64,000 nucleotides of DNA from Prostheceraeus crozeri (Eukaryota; Platyhelminthes; Polycladida; Euryleptidae): the NCBI GenBank assembly GCA_907163375.1, contig CAJQUW010007783.1, positions 310,001-374,000 of the forward strand, written 5' to 3'. This document shows, piece after piece, positions 1-11,901 of the stretch (within the stretch, counting starts at the first letter, position 1; the number at the start of each line of letters is the position of its first letter). The notes beneath the pieces are model-generated. The model worked only from the letters and a program-made list of their open reading frames with translations. It did not search any database and was not told where the DNA came from. The position numbers and the translations under genes are program-made.

Positions 1-82
1 TTTGTGAGTCGCCACCATTACTTTTGTTGATTTGTCATGATTTCCATTGACTTTGAAATATACGATTACTTGACTTGACCTG

Positions 83-288
83 GTTTATCATTGGTTGAGT
101 GGTCTCCCTAGTACAGTGGTTAAGTGCTTGACCTACCGATCTTTCGGTCAGGAGGTCGAGCCCCGAAAGTGTCATTGGAAATCGTCAGCAATCACACCGC
201 TCCAGATTAAAGTCTGACTATGTCGGGACCGTCCAAGCCCCCAGTATAGAGGAGTAGTGACGTTAAACCATAAGTTTATCATTGGTTG
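83..288 (+). mobile_element. tRNA-derived SINE with perfect 15-bp target site duplication
   Basis: The element body is about 98-273 (176 bp). It is flanked by the same 15-mer, GTTTATCATTGGTTG, at 83-97 and 274-288, the expected signature of LINE-assisted SINE insertion. The first ~75 bp resemble a tRNA: an A-box-like CAGTGGTTAAGTGC near 114-127 and a B-box-like GGTCGAGCCCC near 152-163. The remaining ~100 bp are an unrelated body ending in GACGTTAAACCATAA, with no long poly-A tail. A perfect duplication points to a fairly recent insertion. No second copy of this family is visible in the window. Confidence 0.8.
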
Positions 289-1375
289 CATAGTCAACAG
301 AAAAACTCGAGCGATTCAAAATATATAATATATTGTGAAAGCTTCAGATTCTGCTTGATTCTAAATTGCTTATGCATCATTATTAGACTCATAACTGTAG
401 TTGATTGACAATTTTATTGACAGTCACGTCAAAATGAGATTGTGTTTGTGTTTAATTTGCTTCCATCGCGTTGGGTGTGTCATGGTCAATGTAATTGTTT
501 GTCAACTCAAATTGCTTCACCAACCTTCTCATGTGTGAATTTGTATAAGAATCGTAAGTGCAACCAGCTCTGCATTGATCATGTGTTTATAATTGCTGCA
601 GAGTCGAATCCCACAAGATGAGATGACTTTATGGAAAGTTCAAATATGGTAAATGATGATAATCAAAACACAATAATCGGATTTCAGAACTCAATAATTA
701 TGATTGATATGACAATCGTGCACTTTGCGAAGCAATCATTCCGATTTCCTTTCCTATTCAATCACGATTTAAATGAAGAGAAGACCAACAACTTGAATTT
801 CTGTTTACCAGATCGCTGTTCGCACCAAATCCATAAAAATTGCCTCAATAATTAAGTTACTGCCAAGAAATTGGTATAAGAAGCCAGAAACAGCTAAATA
901 GGTACTACGAAGGAAGTCAATGTAATGACGAGGTGGAAATCATTCTCACTCTCACGTCAATGTCTTTGAGTATCTGATTCATATCGGAGCGCAGAAATAA
1001 TCAGCATTTCTTAATATCTAAAATTCAATTAAATTGTATTTTCATATTTCAAAATACATATTGAAGATCATGACTGATTACTTGATAAGAACTGATAAGA
1101 AAACATAACAGCTACTTTCATTTCTGTTTCTTTTCTTTTAAGATTAGTCAAATTTCATTCGCTCGTATTTTAATGCAGTAAGTCAACAAGTCAATAAGTA
1201 TTTATTCCCAAAATTTCAGGAAAACAATAACATTCAATAGTAATACACTGAACACACTGAAACACATTCATGAAAACGGGTGAAAAAGAGTGCATGCGGT
1301 CAAAAAATGAAGCAGGAGTGGGGAATGAACTTTTGATCCCTTCTTTGGACATTAATTAGTTATTTTCTTTGGAGA
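289..1375. other. no recognisable feature
   Basis: AT-rich sequence. The only open frame of note (631-855, 74 codons) shows no codon bias, motif or similarity that I recognise. No terminal repeats or RNA folds were noticed. Confidence 0.5.
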
Positions 1376-1585
1376 TCAAACGGATGTTGTTTGCTTTTTG
1401 AAGAGCTTAGTGATGGGTTTTCTATTTTTTGGAGTCAGATTAGTCATTAATTCATGAAACTCAGTCATGCTGTCGCAGTAATATAAAACTGGTGTCATTT
1501 CTTGTCGTATTTTCTTATACGCGGAACATTCAATCATAAAGTGATACAAAGTTTCTACTTTTGAATCATGACATAAGAAAATGAG
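1376..1585 (-). mobile_element. LINE 3'-terminal coding fragment (zinc-knuckle-like end)
   Basis: Read on the minus strand, 1585 down to a stop at 1378-1376 gives about 69 codons. They include FLCHDSKVETLYHFMIEC followed by SAYKKIRQEM. The spacing, a Cys-His pair then ET-x2-HF-x3-C-x2-Y-x3-R, is the usual tail of many non-LTR retrotransposon polyproteins (C-x-LC-x4-ET-x2-HFL-x2-C). Only the last part of the protein remains; the reverse transcriptase is absent, so this is a heavily 5'-truncated copy. The clade cannot be set from so little. Confidence 0.6.
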
Positions 1586-3196
1586 CGGAAATTTGATTAG
1601 GCTAGAAATTTGATAATATTAATGATCAATGTTTTGACTATCTGAAGTAATGCAAGTAAATCACAAGAACTGTGAGATGATGTACGTGAAACCACCACTT
1701 CACTAACACGGACATGCCCAGTATTCCTCAACATCAGCACAACTTCACATTCATAAGTCGCCATTCCTGGAGAAAGTTTGAGATCCGTAATTGGCATATT
1801 ATGACATGAATTTTCTCGGTGTATTTATTGAATAGCGCACTACTGACATTCGTCAATGTTAAACTTCACGCCTGATCAATAAGCGCTTGCTCTTAAAAGT
1901 GCTAGGAAATCGGCAATCCGTATTTCCCGAGCCCATGAAGATTAACGTAACTCGAGACTGCAACCAGTGGTGCCTACTTGAAAGATGTTTACTGGTGAAA
2001 GTGTTTCTATAATGTGAGGAAAAGAGCGTTCACATTGGACTGATCACTACGAAATGGTGACGATATTTAATCCTCTCAGGAGAACTATTCTGGACCCAAT
2101 GTTGACAGCATAACCATCTTTTGTAGTTCTTCTGTATAGTTTTGCCAGTAATTGTTGTTGCGAAGAGTCCTTAGTCATCTGAGTCTTGTCAATAATTGTC
2201 CGCTGGCTGTATGAATGAACTATTTGATATAATAGACCGAATGAGACCTATTTTTGGCGCTTACCAACAGAAACGCATTTTCACATCAGCTGATCATGAT
2301 GCAGTATAGGCCTCGTCTGTTCTGCCTGTAATTAGAATCGCTTGTAACAATATTTAACCGCACTCATCGAATTCTCCATTTAATCGGGAATTATTTTCCT
2401 TTATCTCTCATCTGAGACACCATTAAATGTGTTTGGGACTCTTGTCAATACGGTGCCGGTTGATATCAACAGATCACAGATGATAAAATATCCTCAGCAT
2501 TTCGTCGTATTTATTGAACAAAATGCCAGAACAATGGATGACCACCGATTCTCGCTCTTTATTGTTCTGATATCAAAAACAACGCATAAAAGACAATTGT
2601 TTGAGTTTTTTTATAGGCAATGAAATTTATTCGGGAACCGATGACCTATCCAGTTTTACAAGAGAACGATACATTTTTGAAAAATCTTCCTCAGCGTGAA
2701 CAGCAGCTATGGTTTAGGACGATTCTATTTTTATTTATCAGCGTTTTTATATTATTATAGCGTTTATATTTATTTTATTTACTATTTTTATAGCTAGCGT
2801 TACTGTGAACACATCATAGTCTGTAGGGATTTTTCGATGGAAGATTGCGAAACCAACTATTGGGGGAGTAGGTGACGCCGAAAATAGCGATTACGTGCTT
2901 GTTGCGATACTGGACTAGGCAACGATAAATACATGTAGATAGAGCGAACCAGATGGACGATAAAGATGACTATTTTGGTCTGTTTGTTCGACAAGTGTCT
3001 GCATTGATTTATTGACATCAGAGCAGTATTGTAGGTTTGTTTCTTGTCAATCTACCTTTCTACGGAGGTACCGTGAAGCTCCTGTCTCACTCAGGAGATT
3101 TCGTCGTGCCGTGCGGGATAATTTTTCATCTATAAGATTAAGAAATTATCCATGTATCCTTTCCTCAGTGTTTCCCATGGTTGAAGCTTGCTTCCT
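1586..3196. other. no recognisable feature
   Basis: Non-coding AT-rich sequence between a LINE scrap and the Harbinger remnant. The 66-codon minus frame at 1597-1797 starts just upstream of the LINE tail in the same orientation and may be more of the same decayed element, but I could not match it. Confidence 0.4.
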
Positions 3197-4835
3197 GGGG
3201 CCTATTTCACGAAGCACTGGTAACTGGTAATTATCAGTAGATTTGTACTGGTTGACAAAAATGGATTTCACGAAACACTGGTAACTGGTAACTGACAAGA
3301 AAACCAGAGCAATCTACTGATAACTTGATCAGCTGGTAAAATGAGTTTCACGAACCGCTGGTGAGCTGGTAACAGATAGATTTCACTGGTAAATTCTGTC
3401 ACAAATTTTATCCATCTCTCGGGCAGGGTGGCAGTTAACCAACAAATGATGTTATCAATGTTTCTGAGCAGTCAAGTCCGTTAGAAGCATAAATATTTTG
3501 TTGATGCGTTTTTCTGAACATACTAGTAGTTATTTAAGGCCTATCAAATATATTTTCTGGTTTGTCTGTTGTAGCATAAGTGATGAAAAACACTGTCAAT
3601 AAAGTAAGTCTCAAATAGAAATTACTCATGATATTACCCTGGGAGCGTTATTCTTGGTGAATCGATATATCTCTGTCTACTATGGTTGATTCCACCAGTT
3701 CTTGGCGATAACTTGTAGACGGTAGTCAATGATTTTAATATTTCTCACAGAAAAACTCGTTGCATCATAGAAAGAATAATTGGGATCCTTAAAATGCGAT
3801 TTCCGCCAACCTTCGCGGCGGAAATTGTGAATGCATGTGTTGCGCAACATAATCTGTGTATTATAAAGGAAGGTCCAATAACTAATGACGGTACTGGTGA
3901 ATCGCAATTTGAAACTCCCCAAATTCAGGGGGATGAGGAGGTGCGATTCATTGGTAACGAAGATCAGAATCGCATCATTTCCAACCAAGATCGCAGAAAT
4001 TAACTCATCAGCTCATTTGCATACGGTCATGCCTGAACTTTTAGAACAATGTCGAATCTGAAACCTCTTTCTTGCTACATATATTCCGTTGTTTGCTGCA
4101 ATAAAATGTAACTATTTTGTTCGCATTTTGATCAACATTTTTCAATGAAGCCACAAAACCTCAAATTTCTTGATTTTAATTCATTCTTCAATCAGGTAAT
4201 GATGTATGGACCGCAAATTTATTGTAATGGGTCCATTGTCTAAATTTTCCCTTGATTTATCTATAGACTAATTAGTAAAATCTAGTCTGAATAAATATAT
4301 TATGATTGATAATCCGACATCAACGGGAACCGTCCTCCGATATTGATAGAAAGTCAAAGTCACAAATAAGTTACAATTATGGCTTTGACTTTATCATATG
4401 ATTGATGTACTTTTATGGTCAATATATTTTTATTGAAGAGTACATATGACGTACATAGGAATTTATGCGTCTGTAATGCATTGAGTCTTGCTATTTAATG
4501 AGTAGGTGCAGGAAATTTACATGGCATCAAAAATTGCGTCATTAAGAAGCTTTGATTTCCCTGTTGAAGTTACTACTGCTGCACTGGCTTCTCATTGGTC
4601 TTTGTCATATGCTGACGATCTCGTGAGGATTAAATGGGCCATATATAGCGCAGATGATCTCATACATCTTCATACATTGATGATTGTGACGCTACAATGG
4701 ATTTACCAGTTTACCAGTGACCCTAGGACAATTACCAGTTGTTCGTGAAATGGAAAATATCCGAACTGGTGATTGTCCTCGGGTCACTGGTAAACTGGTA
4801 ACTGGTAACTGATGAAGTTTCGTGAAATAGGCCCC
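3197..4835 (+). mobile_element. PIF/Harbinger-type DNA transposon remnant
   Basis: The ends are perfect 17-bp inverted repeats: GGGGCCTATTTCACGAA at 3197-3213 and its reverse complement at 4819-4835. Next to each end lie several copies of a CTGGTAACTGG motif. Near the right end, 4697-4803 forms a further hairpin whose arms contain GTTTACCAGTGACCC and its complement. The interior holds the end of a Harbinger nuclease (separate entry). At 1.64 kb the element is shorter than full Harbinger transposons, which carry a nuclease and a Myb-like gene, so much of the interior is lost. A 3-bp target duplication could not be established: the flanks read CCT and TGG. Confidence 0.8.
3719..4003 (+). pseudogene. 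Harbinger nuclease (DDE_Tnp_4 type) C-terminal remnant
   Basis: From about 3731 the plus strand reads FNISHRKTRCIIERIIGILK, then MRFPPTFAAEI, then VNACVAQHNLCI, ending at TAA 4001-4003. The order N-x2-H-x-x-TR-x2-(V/I)ER-x-(I/F)G-x-LK followed by a NAC-x2-LHN-(I/L)C block is characteristic of the end of PIF/Harbinger transposases, around and after the third acidic catalytic residue (the E of IER). An in-frame stop at 3716-3718 and the lack of an upstream transposase frame show it is broken. It lies between the 17-bp inverted repeats of the parent element. No exon-like boundaries were noticed. Confidence 0.8.
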
Positions 4836-7360
4836 TGGAGGCAGCAACAGACGTATTCAACATTGAGAAAATTACGTCGAGCCAAAATGATCTGCATGAT
4901 TCTAGCTTTTAGCGGATATTTTCGATAGGTAAGCTTGTCGGTAGGGATAGGAAGGATAGGTCGGAAATCTGGAACCGCATCTGTTATACTTATCCTAGAC
5001 TCCAATGACTGTAAACTTCAGCAATGCATGAAACTAGTCCGGTAACTGGTCCTTGAAGTACATGAATATTTCATTCCATCGTCCATTGTCCAGCCATTTG
5101 CTCATGAACCACCGAAATTGAATCACATGATGTTTGAGATGATAAATAACATAATCTTATTGATTTGATCATTCATCTTTCTGATGTTCAGTTGATCAAC
5201 TTGTTCAGTCATAAGCTGCTTTCCCAACCGTTCTAACGGGTTCTTCTTGTAAAGCGAAACGCAAGGTCTAAGGCTATCAAGGATTTTTGTGCCTAAATTT
5301 TTCAAGTCTACATCATACGTCTACATCTACACGTATATTCTATTTTTGTCGCGTGTGGACATCACTGTATTCTATTATATTCTTATATACCATGTTCAAC
5401 GTACGTACCTTATGCATAGTCATGTACCTTTCAATGTCCATTACTAGAACATAAAGACATATTTAGTAGCAGAGTGTGTCAAGGTCAATCCCAATGCAAA
5501 TTAGAGAAGAAAATTATAAAAAGAAGCTAAAACGATGCGTTAATTTTCTCTACAGGAAAACTCTGTTTGAAAATGTTTCTGTGTGTATATGTGGTTGCTA
5601 TGAGATCATCTCCTGCTATGTCATCATGTTCCACTGTTTATAGGCTACATGATGTGATATTTGTGTTGTATTGTTCCCTCGAAATTCATTTTACTCTGAG
5701 CCTTAAAGGTGACAGTTTTAAATTCAGTCTTGAAGCGTGTATTTACATTAGCACGGTAAACATAAAAGTTTATTGATTGACGAGTGTTGTATGCTTTGTA
5801 TGTATGGTAAGACTTATGCCTCAGAAAAGTTAGCGTTTACATTGTTTCAATGCGAGTTCGTTTCTCTAAAAGCATAAAGAAAGGATTAAGGCATTGTATT
5901 AGCGAGGATTTTGACATTAATATGTGTCTTTCAAATTATAAACTTCGATGAAAAATCACACATCAGAAAATTGCATAATTCACTTGCGAAGAACAGTCTC
6001 CTGGAAGTAAGCAAGAAAATGAATTTGCATCATAATAAAATTTACACGTAGATATCCGATTGAAAGCACATCATGTCTTCCTTGTCCTTTAACCTTTTGA
6101 TGCATATTGTACTCTCTTGAGAACATTTTGACCCACATCTGACCCCAAAGCGGCAAACATTTGTAACCAAAAGATAGAAGAGATCAATTGCGCTTCTATT
6201 GGCACCTCTCCAAACAACTTACGATCACTAGAACGCCCGCAAATTGCATGTGAAGAAATTTTTATTTTTCAAGAAAAACTTTCAATTTTGATAATAATTT
6301 ATGCATCAAAGGGTTAATGAAGGACACCTACACCATCTGTCGAAAACAGTAAAAACCAGAGGTTTGCAGAAAAGTTATCAATCATCGCACACTTCACAAG
6401 TGTGTGAATTCTCGTAACGAACATCGTCTAATGATATATTGCGAGATTTTAGATGTAAATTTGTCACGCTACAAAATCATTAAGTCGGCGGTCTTATTCT
6501 GTTTTCCACTGTTCCATGTTTCCATCCGGAGTAGGAACCGCCCGCCAGCATGGCCTGGTAGCAAGGCCTTCCGATTGCTCTGCGGTGAGCCATTTCATTT
6601 CAGATTCTCTCATACATAGAAGCGATAGAGACTCTTAGTTTGAGCATTTTCATGCCTTGCAAGATAATTCACATGTGACGAGTTTAACAAAGATACTAAG
6701 AAATAATTTGATCATGTGGATCTCCTCCACAATGCACACTCCTGTCATCCTCCCTCAAATTCTGAATTATTGCTCCGAATCTACAGTTCCTGAAGTAGAT
6801 TCAAATGTGATTATAAAGAAGAGGGACCACTTCATAATACCGAATGAATTCGAATGATTAGGAAAATACATGAAAGTGACTACTTATATGCACCATTACT
6901 ACTGAAATCTTTATTTACTAGCATTTGCATACCACTTGAATTTTAAATACTCCGTTCGATATCCATATATACTCATATTTACATAATACTATAGTGATAT
7001 TGAAAATCGATTGGTTTTTCTGAAGGTTGTCATACAAAATATTGGCAGGAAATCATAATATTCGGAGTACTTTTCAAAATGAGTCATGAATGGTAAGTCA
7101 TATTTGTGGTGCAAAGTCATATGCAATCATGCGTATGTGCTATGGTCCCGCATTTGATCGATGATGTAACGAGAAGGAGGTCTAATGCATCAACTTTCAT
7201 GCATACTCTCATAGGGTGTACATAATTCTGTGAAAATCTCATTTTCGTCCTCGTTCCCTGCAGAAACTGGTTTTGGTGGATTAATGATGTTTTACTGATA
7301 TTACTGATGCCCTGTAGCTATAAATTGTAGAAAAGTTTTTGTTTTTATTCATTTTGCATG
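4836..7360. other. no recognisable feature (2.5 kb)
   Basis: AT-rich non-coding sequence. Frames of 60-73 codons occur on both strands (e.g. 4784-5005, 5567-5776, 6404-6619) but none carries a motif I recognise, and none is bounded by convincing splice sites. Confidence 0.5.
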
Positions 7361-10300
7361 GAACCATGCACGGCCAACTAGAGGATACGGCCGGGACACG
7401 TGCATAATGGCCTCCAAAAAAGGAGGCCGAACTGTTATCATACTGCATCCTGTTTTTAGATGACAAATTAATGTATAGATTGTTAATATCATAATGGAGA
7501 ACGACTGAATGAGATTTACACTATATTTAGAAAGTTACAAAGCCGGATCGAATGTCAGTACAAATTATTTCCTCCTTTTCGAAGAATACTTAATCAATTG
7601 GGTATTTGGCCTTTTGATAAAATCCTTCATTTTCTTTTGGTAATTGTTGAATATGATATTTACACATGTAGAGATCAGGATTTTTTTCGATCGAACGTGA
7701 TGATCTTCACACGAAAATTCGATTAGTGTCAACTTTTTGCAAACAATGCTTGCAACATACTCGGAAAAATTGGAGTGTTTTTCTTTTTCTTTCAGAAAAT
7801 AAGAAAAATTTCCCATCAAAATAGAAAACACTTCACAAACAGAGTCATGAAGTAATTCATTTGGCACAGTCAAACCTCCTCTGTTCAAAGCATCAATATA
7901 TCGACGATCATTTGACTGAATCAAGTTCTCGTTCAAAAATACACCACAAGATGAACAATTGAGATTGCGAATCTTTTTCGCAATATAGCCAGAAATATAC
8001 ACCGCTACTTCATTTTCAGTATCAGACAACGAATAATCGTCAGATAAATTGTTTATATCATCATCAGTGACAGTCAAAGAATCTGTATCATCAGATGCAT
8101 TGATGATAGGATATTCATCATAATCTAAATGTCTGAGGCTTTGACAAATCTTAATGATCTTCTCAGACTTGCCAAGTTCATATAAAGATACGAGGAAACG
8201 ACCGCCAGACATTTGTCTGTATCTGCCGAATCTTTTCTCCAATGCATCTGTTTGAAAACGCGAAGTTAAAATGAAATCATAATCTTCATTAAGAAGATCG
8301 TTGCACAAAGTTGCTATAGCTCTCGTAGACTGCACTAATGCTTTCCAAGTCTGCTCAGAAAAAAACTGTAGATTTTTCGTTTTCCAAGACTCAACCCACA
8401 GGGCGAATTTCAACAAAAATCTGTTTTACCGTCATTAGGTCGAATGCCATTCGCCAACTGCAAACTATGATTTGGTGACTTGGAATTAAGAATATCCCAC
8501 CAAACGGATACAATTTTGATAAAATTTGAAGTCGAATGAGCAGTTGCGTCATCAGGAAAAAGCTGCTCAATGGCACTCGAATTTCGCCTGTCAAAAATTG
8601 CTAATGCTAAAGGAACATTCTGCTTTTTATTTTGCGGATGTAAAGCCGCAAATGTGATCAAAGGAGCTTTCTTAAGCAATGTTTTGTGCTCAATGTCGAA
8701 CACTTTATTGAGAAAGTTCCAATCGATGAATGATTTGTCAGCTAAATGCATATCAAAGACATCGACGGAGGCTTGAAATGACGTAACACGGAATCTACGG
8801 ATTTTCAACCAATTATTTCTGATGTTTTTTATCAGATGAACGACATCAAAAATCAGATATATTATCATATTGTCGAATAAAATAGAAAAATTCCCATTTG
8901 ATGCATTTGGATGGGGATACCGACATTTGAGACGAGTATAGAGATTCACATTAACAGAATGATTATCTGTAGACAATGCACGGATTTTTACACTAATATT
9001 TCCGCATTTTCGAATAATATCCTCGACGGTCTCCATTAGCAACACGGCCGATAACTTTGTGATTGGTAGTGCCCGAATGACAACAGGGATTGATTTCTTG
9101 AGGAAAACGAGCATGAAGCAAACAACACTACCATACAGTTCTTCTTCTGGTGATGCTCCGATCATTGACGCTCCATCAAAACGCAATTCTGGTTGAAGAT
9201 ACATTTCATCAATTAGAAGGGTAGCATCCTTACCAATTTCACCGCTTTCCAATAGAGATGACACGAAATTCAGAGAGTTGAGATCTCCGGAGGTTACTCT
9301 GCGCAAAGTGCGCAATGATGGAAGAGGAAAATGTTCACTCAAAAAGTTGTACGCCGCCAAAGATGTATAGCGTATATATATTGCGAATCGCATGATTATG
9401 GCCGGGTATGCCACTTTTCCCTTTATATAAACAAATTTCTCCAAAGCTGACAAGAGAGGGAAATCACGATTATCATCAGAAAAATTCTTAACGTAGTTGC
9501 ACAATTCCATCAACTGACTTCGTCTGCTCAATTGGCACCCAGGCTGAGATCGTAACCAGGCGGGTAAAGACAACTGACGGCCATGAAAAGATAATCTAAC
9601 ATGGAAGGATGAATCAATCACAATGGCTCCGAGAACCTCGGGCATCCCTGAAGATAATTGATAGACGCGAACATAATCGCTAAATTTCTCCAAAATCCAG
9701 TCAGCCGGTTTATCATTCACGTCGAAGTCAGTCAAAGAATGTATTTTATCACGTTGTTGAAAAACCTCCATCTCATCCATTTGTATATTCCTGTCAGTAG
9801 GACATTTCCGTCGAATAGTGATAGGAGCTCTTACCGAGGGAAGAAAAGAAAAAATAGTAGGAATGGGATCGTCTTCCCATTTCAATCTTTTTCGTCCTGA
9901 TGGTGTCGTCCGTATATATTTGCTATCAAAATGTTTTTCACAAACGAATGTATTTTTTGTCACAATCAAATCTTTTCGACGAATTGCAATAATCCATTGT
10001 TGCTGCAAAGTTTTTTTATTATCCTTTGGAAACGAAAACTCTGCCGCATAAGGACTTTCTGAGGCGTATCCACTTTTGCATAACGGCACGCAGCACTTTT
10101 TTACCATGTCGAACTCTTGATATCTGATATGGACACTTGAACTCTGATAGCAGACAGGAGAGAGCAGTCAAGTCTCGCGTTCATCAGTCAAATAAGTGAA
10201 GCTGACTGCCGCCTGCGCGCTGTGCATGTGCGAGAATAATAAACTTGGCGTTCCCTTAACTGATCGATACAGATGGTAGAACATACCCAGCGTCTGCAGC

Positions 10301-10498
10301 AGAAAGACATTATGACCTTGATGTTGTGCGACTTGACTCGGCTAATGAAGTTTTCTCACCCTACAGTCAGTAGCTTTATGTTGCAATCACAAATTTAATC
10401 CTAATGACTGATTACATTTAGCGAGATGATCGGCCTCCTTTTTTGGAAGCCATTATGCACGTGTCCCGGCCGTATCCTCTAGTTGGCCGTGAACCATG
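7361..10498 (-). mobile_element. P-element-like (THAP) DNA transposon, nearly complete
   Basis: An 8-bp target duplication, GAACCATG, stands at 7361-7368 and 10491-10498, as P elements make. Between them is a 3.12-kb element (7369-10490). Its terminal inverted repeats of about 61 bp (7369-7430 and 10430-10490) start with CACGGCCAACTAG / ACGGCCAACTAG and differ at about one internal position. The inner end of each repeat holds its own small hairpin, GGCCTCC-A6-GGAGGCC. The single gene runs right to left inside the element and encodes a THAP-domain transposase in two overlapping frames. Almost identical ends and a perfect target duplication suggest recent transposition. The only clear lesion is one frame change in the gene. 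Confidence 0.93.
7565..10107 (-). CDS. THAP-domain P-type transposase (one frameshift)
   Basis: P transposases cut and paste DNA with an RNase H-like fold, and they bind GTP and the element ends. The first frame (10107-8410, 565 codons) opens with a THAP zinc finger: C5/C6, C10, C56 and H59 as C2CH ligands, and PIPTIF at 81-86 matching the family's AVPTIF box. Candidate catalytic aspartates are D300 (LLIDEMYL) and D381 (STDNHSVN). DVVHLIKNIRNNW at 421-433 is a family-diagnostic stretch. The frame ends at the TGA just after NDGKTDFC, and the second frame (8416-7565, 283 codons) continues the C-terminal half (LKFALWVESWKTKNLQFFSE and RFGRYRQMSGGRF). The two overlap by 7 nt next to a T-run, so a single indel explains the break. 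The summed ~848 aa compares with ~750 for Drosophila P and ~900 for THAP9. No introns are needed. As it stands it is not expected to make full-length protein. Confidence 0.9.
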
Positions 10499-10501
10499 TA
10501 A

Positions 10502-10681
10502 TACTGTAAAGCAACAGGTTTTCGCGAATTTCGCGAGGACGAGTGTCTCGTGAAAATTTCTTGCCATAGATATTTCGAATGGTGCACGACCATGAAATCG
10601 CGAAAATAAGTTGTCGCTAACTAGTCCACGAATCGACAGTCACGAAAATATATTGCCGCGAAAATTAGCTGTTTTACAGTA
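10502..10681. mobile_element. short MITE with TA target duplication
   Basis: A TA dinucleotide flanks both ends (10502-10503, 10680-10681). The ends are imperfect ~23-bp inverted repeats, CTGTAAAGCAACAGGTTTTC and the complement of CTGTAAAACAGCTAATTTTC, each followed by CGCG. The interior is rich in CGCGAA and CACGAAAA motifs and has no coding capacity. TA duplication and small size suggest a mariner/Tc1-mobilised MITE; the superfamily is inferred. It begins 4 bp after the right target duplication of the P-type element. Confidence 0.65.
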
Positions 10682-11228
10682 GTATGCACTATAAAAGTAT
10701 ATGCTTTTATTCTACCTTGCTTTTGACAAACAATGCATGGTCAGTTAAATTTAATAATACACTTGACTCTGATAACAAAATTAAAGTTTTGCCAGTTTTT
10801 GACGTTATTAATGGCTATGCAATCCATCAACAAGCACTTGAAGTCTTCAATAAGTGAGATTGATTTGAAAGCTAGATTCGATCTTTCTCAATTTCCGGTA
10901 AGTTATTGCACGCACCACAATAATCCATCAAAATCAATTTATTTTTGCAATATATACACATAAATTTGTTCAACATTTACATTTATTTTATTTACGAAAC
11001 TCAATTTCATTGGTAAAGCAATAATGTTAATAAACGTCGCTTATTCGGGAGAAATGACAATTTTCCAAAGTGTCCCTATTAAGCGGAGTGCACTGCAGGA
11101 TGCCATCAAAGTCTTTTTTGCTAGCAACTCCTCTTTCGCGTGCATCTTATTTGAGAAAACTGATAGAAATATAACATGCTTTTCGTATTTCTGACCGAGG
11201 GTTGCCCCAAAAGGAGTCAACTCTTGAT
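10682..11228. other. no recognisable feature
   Basis: AT-rich non-coding stretch between two non-autonomous transposons. The 76-codon frame at 10733-10963 has no motif that I recognise. Confidence 0.5.
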
Positions 11229-11830
11229 CATAGAGTAAGTATATTAGGTACAGTAGCAACTCAGTATTAATTAACTCCCCAATTAACCCTCCAAAGTGCA
11301 TGCAGTTTCGATTTTATCAAATGAAATCGAGTTGAGACCCAGTATCAGATATTCAAATTTCTGCATTTTTGAAGAAATTACCACGGAATTGACTGATCAT
11401 GATAGCAATGCGGGATAAATAAGAGCATTTTGCAAATACTCCGTGTCATGACAACTTTGGAGAGATAATCTTTGCTATATTAGCAATTCGATGAGCTACT
11501 GTAGCTTTAATGCTCAGCCTTGATAACATGAGTATTTTCTTAAGCGTGATCATATCACACACTAACTGTCATTGAAAGAGTAAATGATCAAAGACAATGA
11601 TCACACACGGTAATTAACCTGGAAAGATGTAAATAGGCCCACATTATTATTCAGATTCAAGAAATAAAACATAAATTTAGTGAATCATAAAATCATGAAG
11701 ACTGAATTAATAACCTGAAATGTTAGCGAAGAAGCACGATAAGACTTTAACCTCTCCATGAAGATTTGCATTTTAATGCAATTCATGAAATTCCCATGAT
11801 AATCAGTTGAATTTCTGGTTTAATGATCAA
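11229..11830 (-). mobile_element. non-autonomous transposon, family 'CATAGAGTA', truncated copy (D)
   Basis: Begins CATAGAGTAAGTATATTAGG and follows, in reverse orientation, the right-hand ~600 bp of the complete copy at 62795-63644. Shared landmarks include GGAATTGACTGATCATGA, TTCTTAAGCGTGATCATATC and ATTCAGATTCAAGAAAT. The other inverted repeat is missing; similarity stops near 11830, about 70 bp before the TTLL2 splice acceptor at 11900. It has no coding capacity. Being in reverse orientation, it supplies only this one end of the family consensus. Confidence 0.8.
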
Positions 11831-11901
11831 CTGAGTTTGGAGAGAATATCTGTCATGAGCTTGCTGTGCAGTATGTATAATACTCTCTTTTCTTTCTTCA
11901 G

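Noticed and set aside
1-11901. Upstream TTLL2 catalytic exons
   Set aside because: Searched for the usual TTL-domain motifs (GRGI, FDLRLYV, HLTNxS) on the plus strand and found none; they presumably lie beyond the window.
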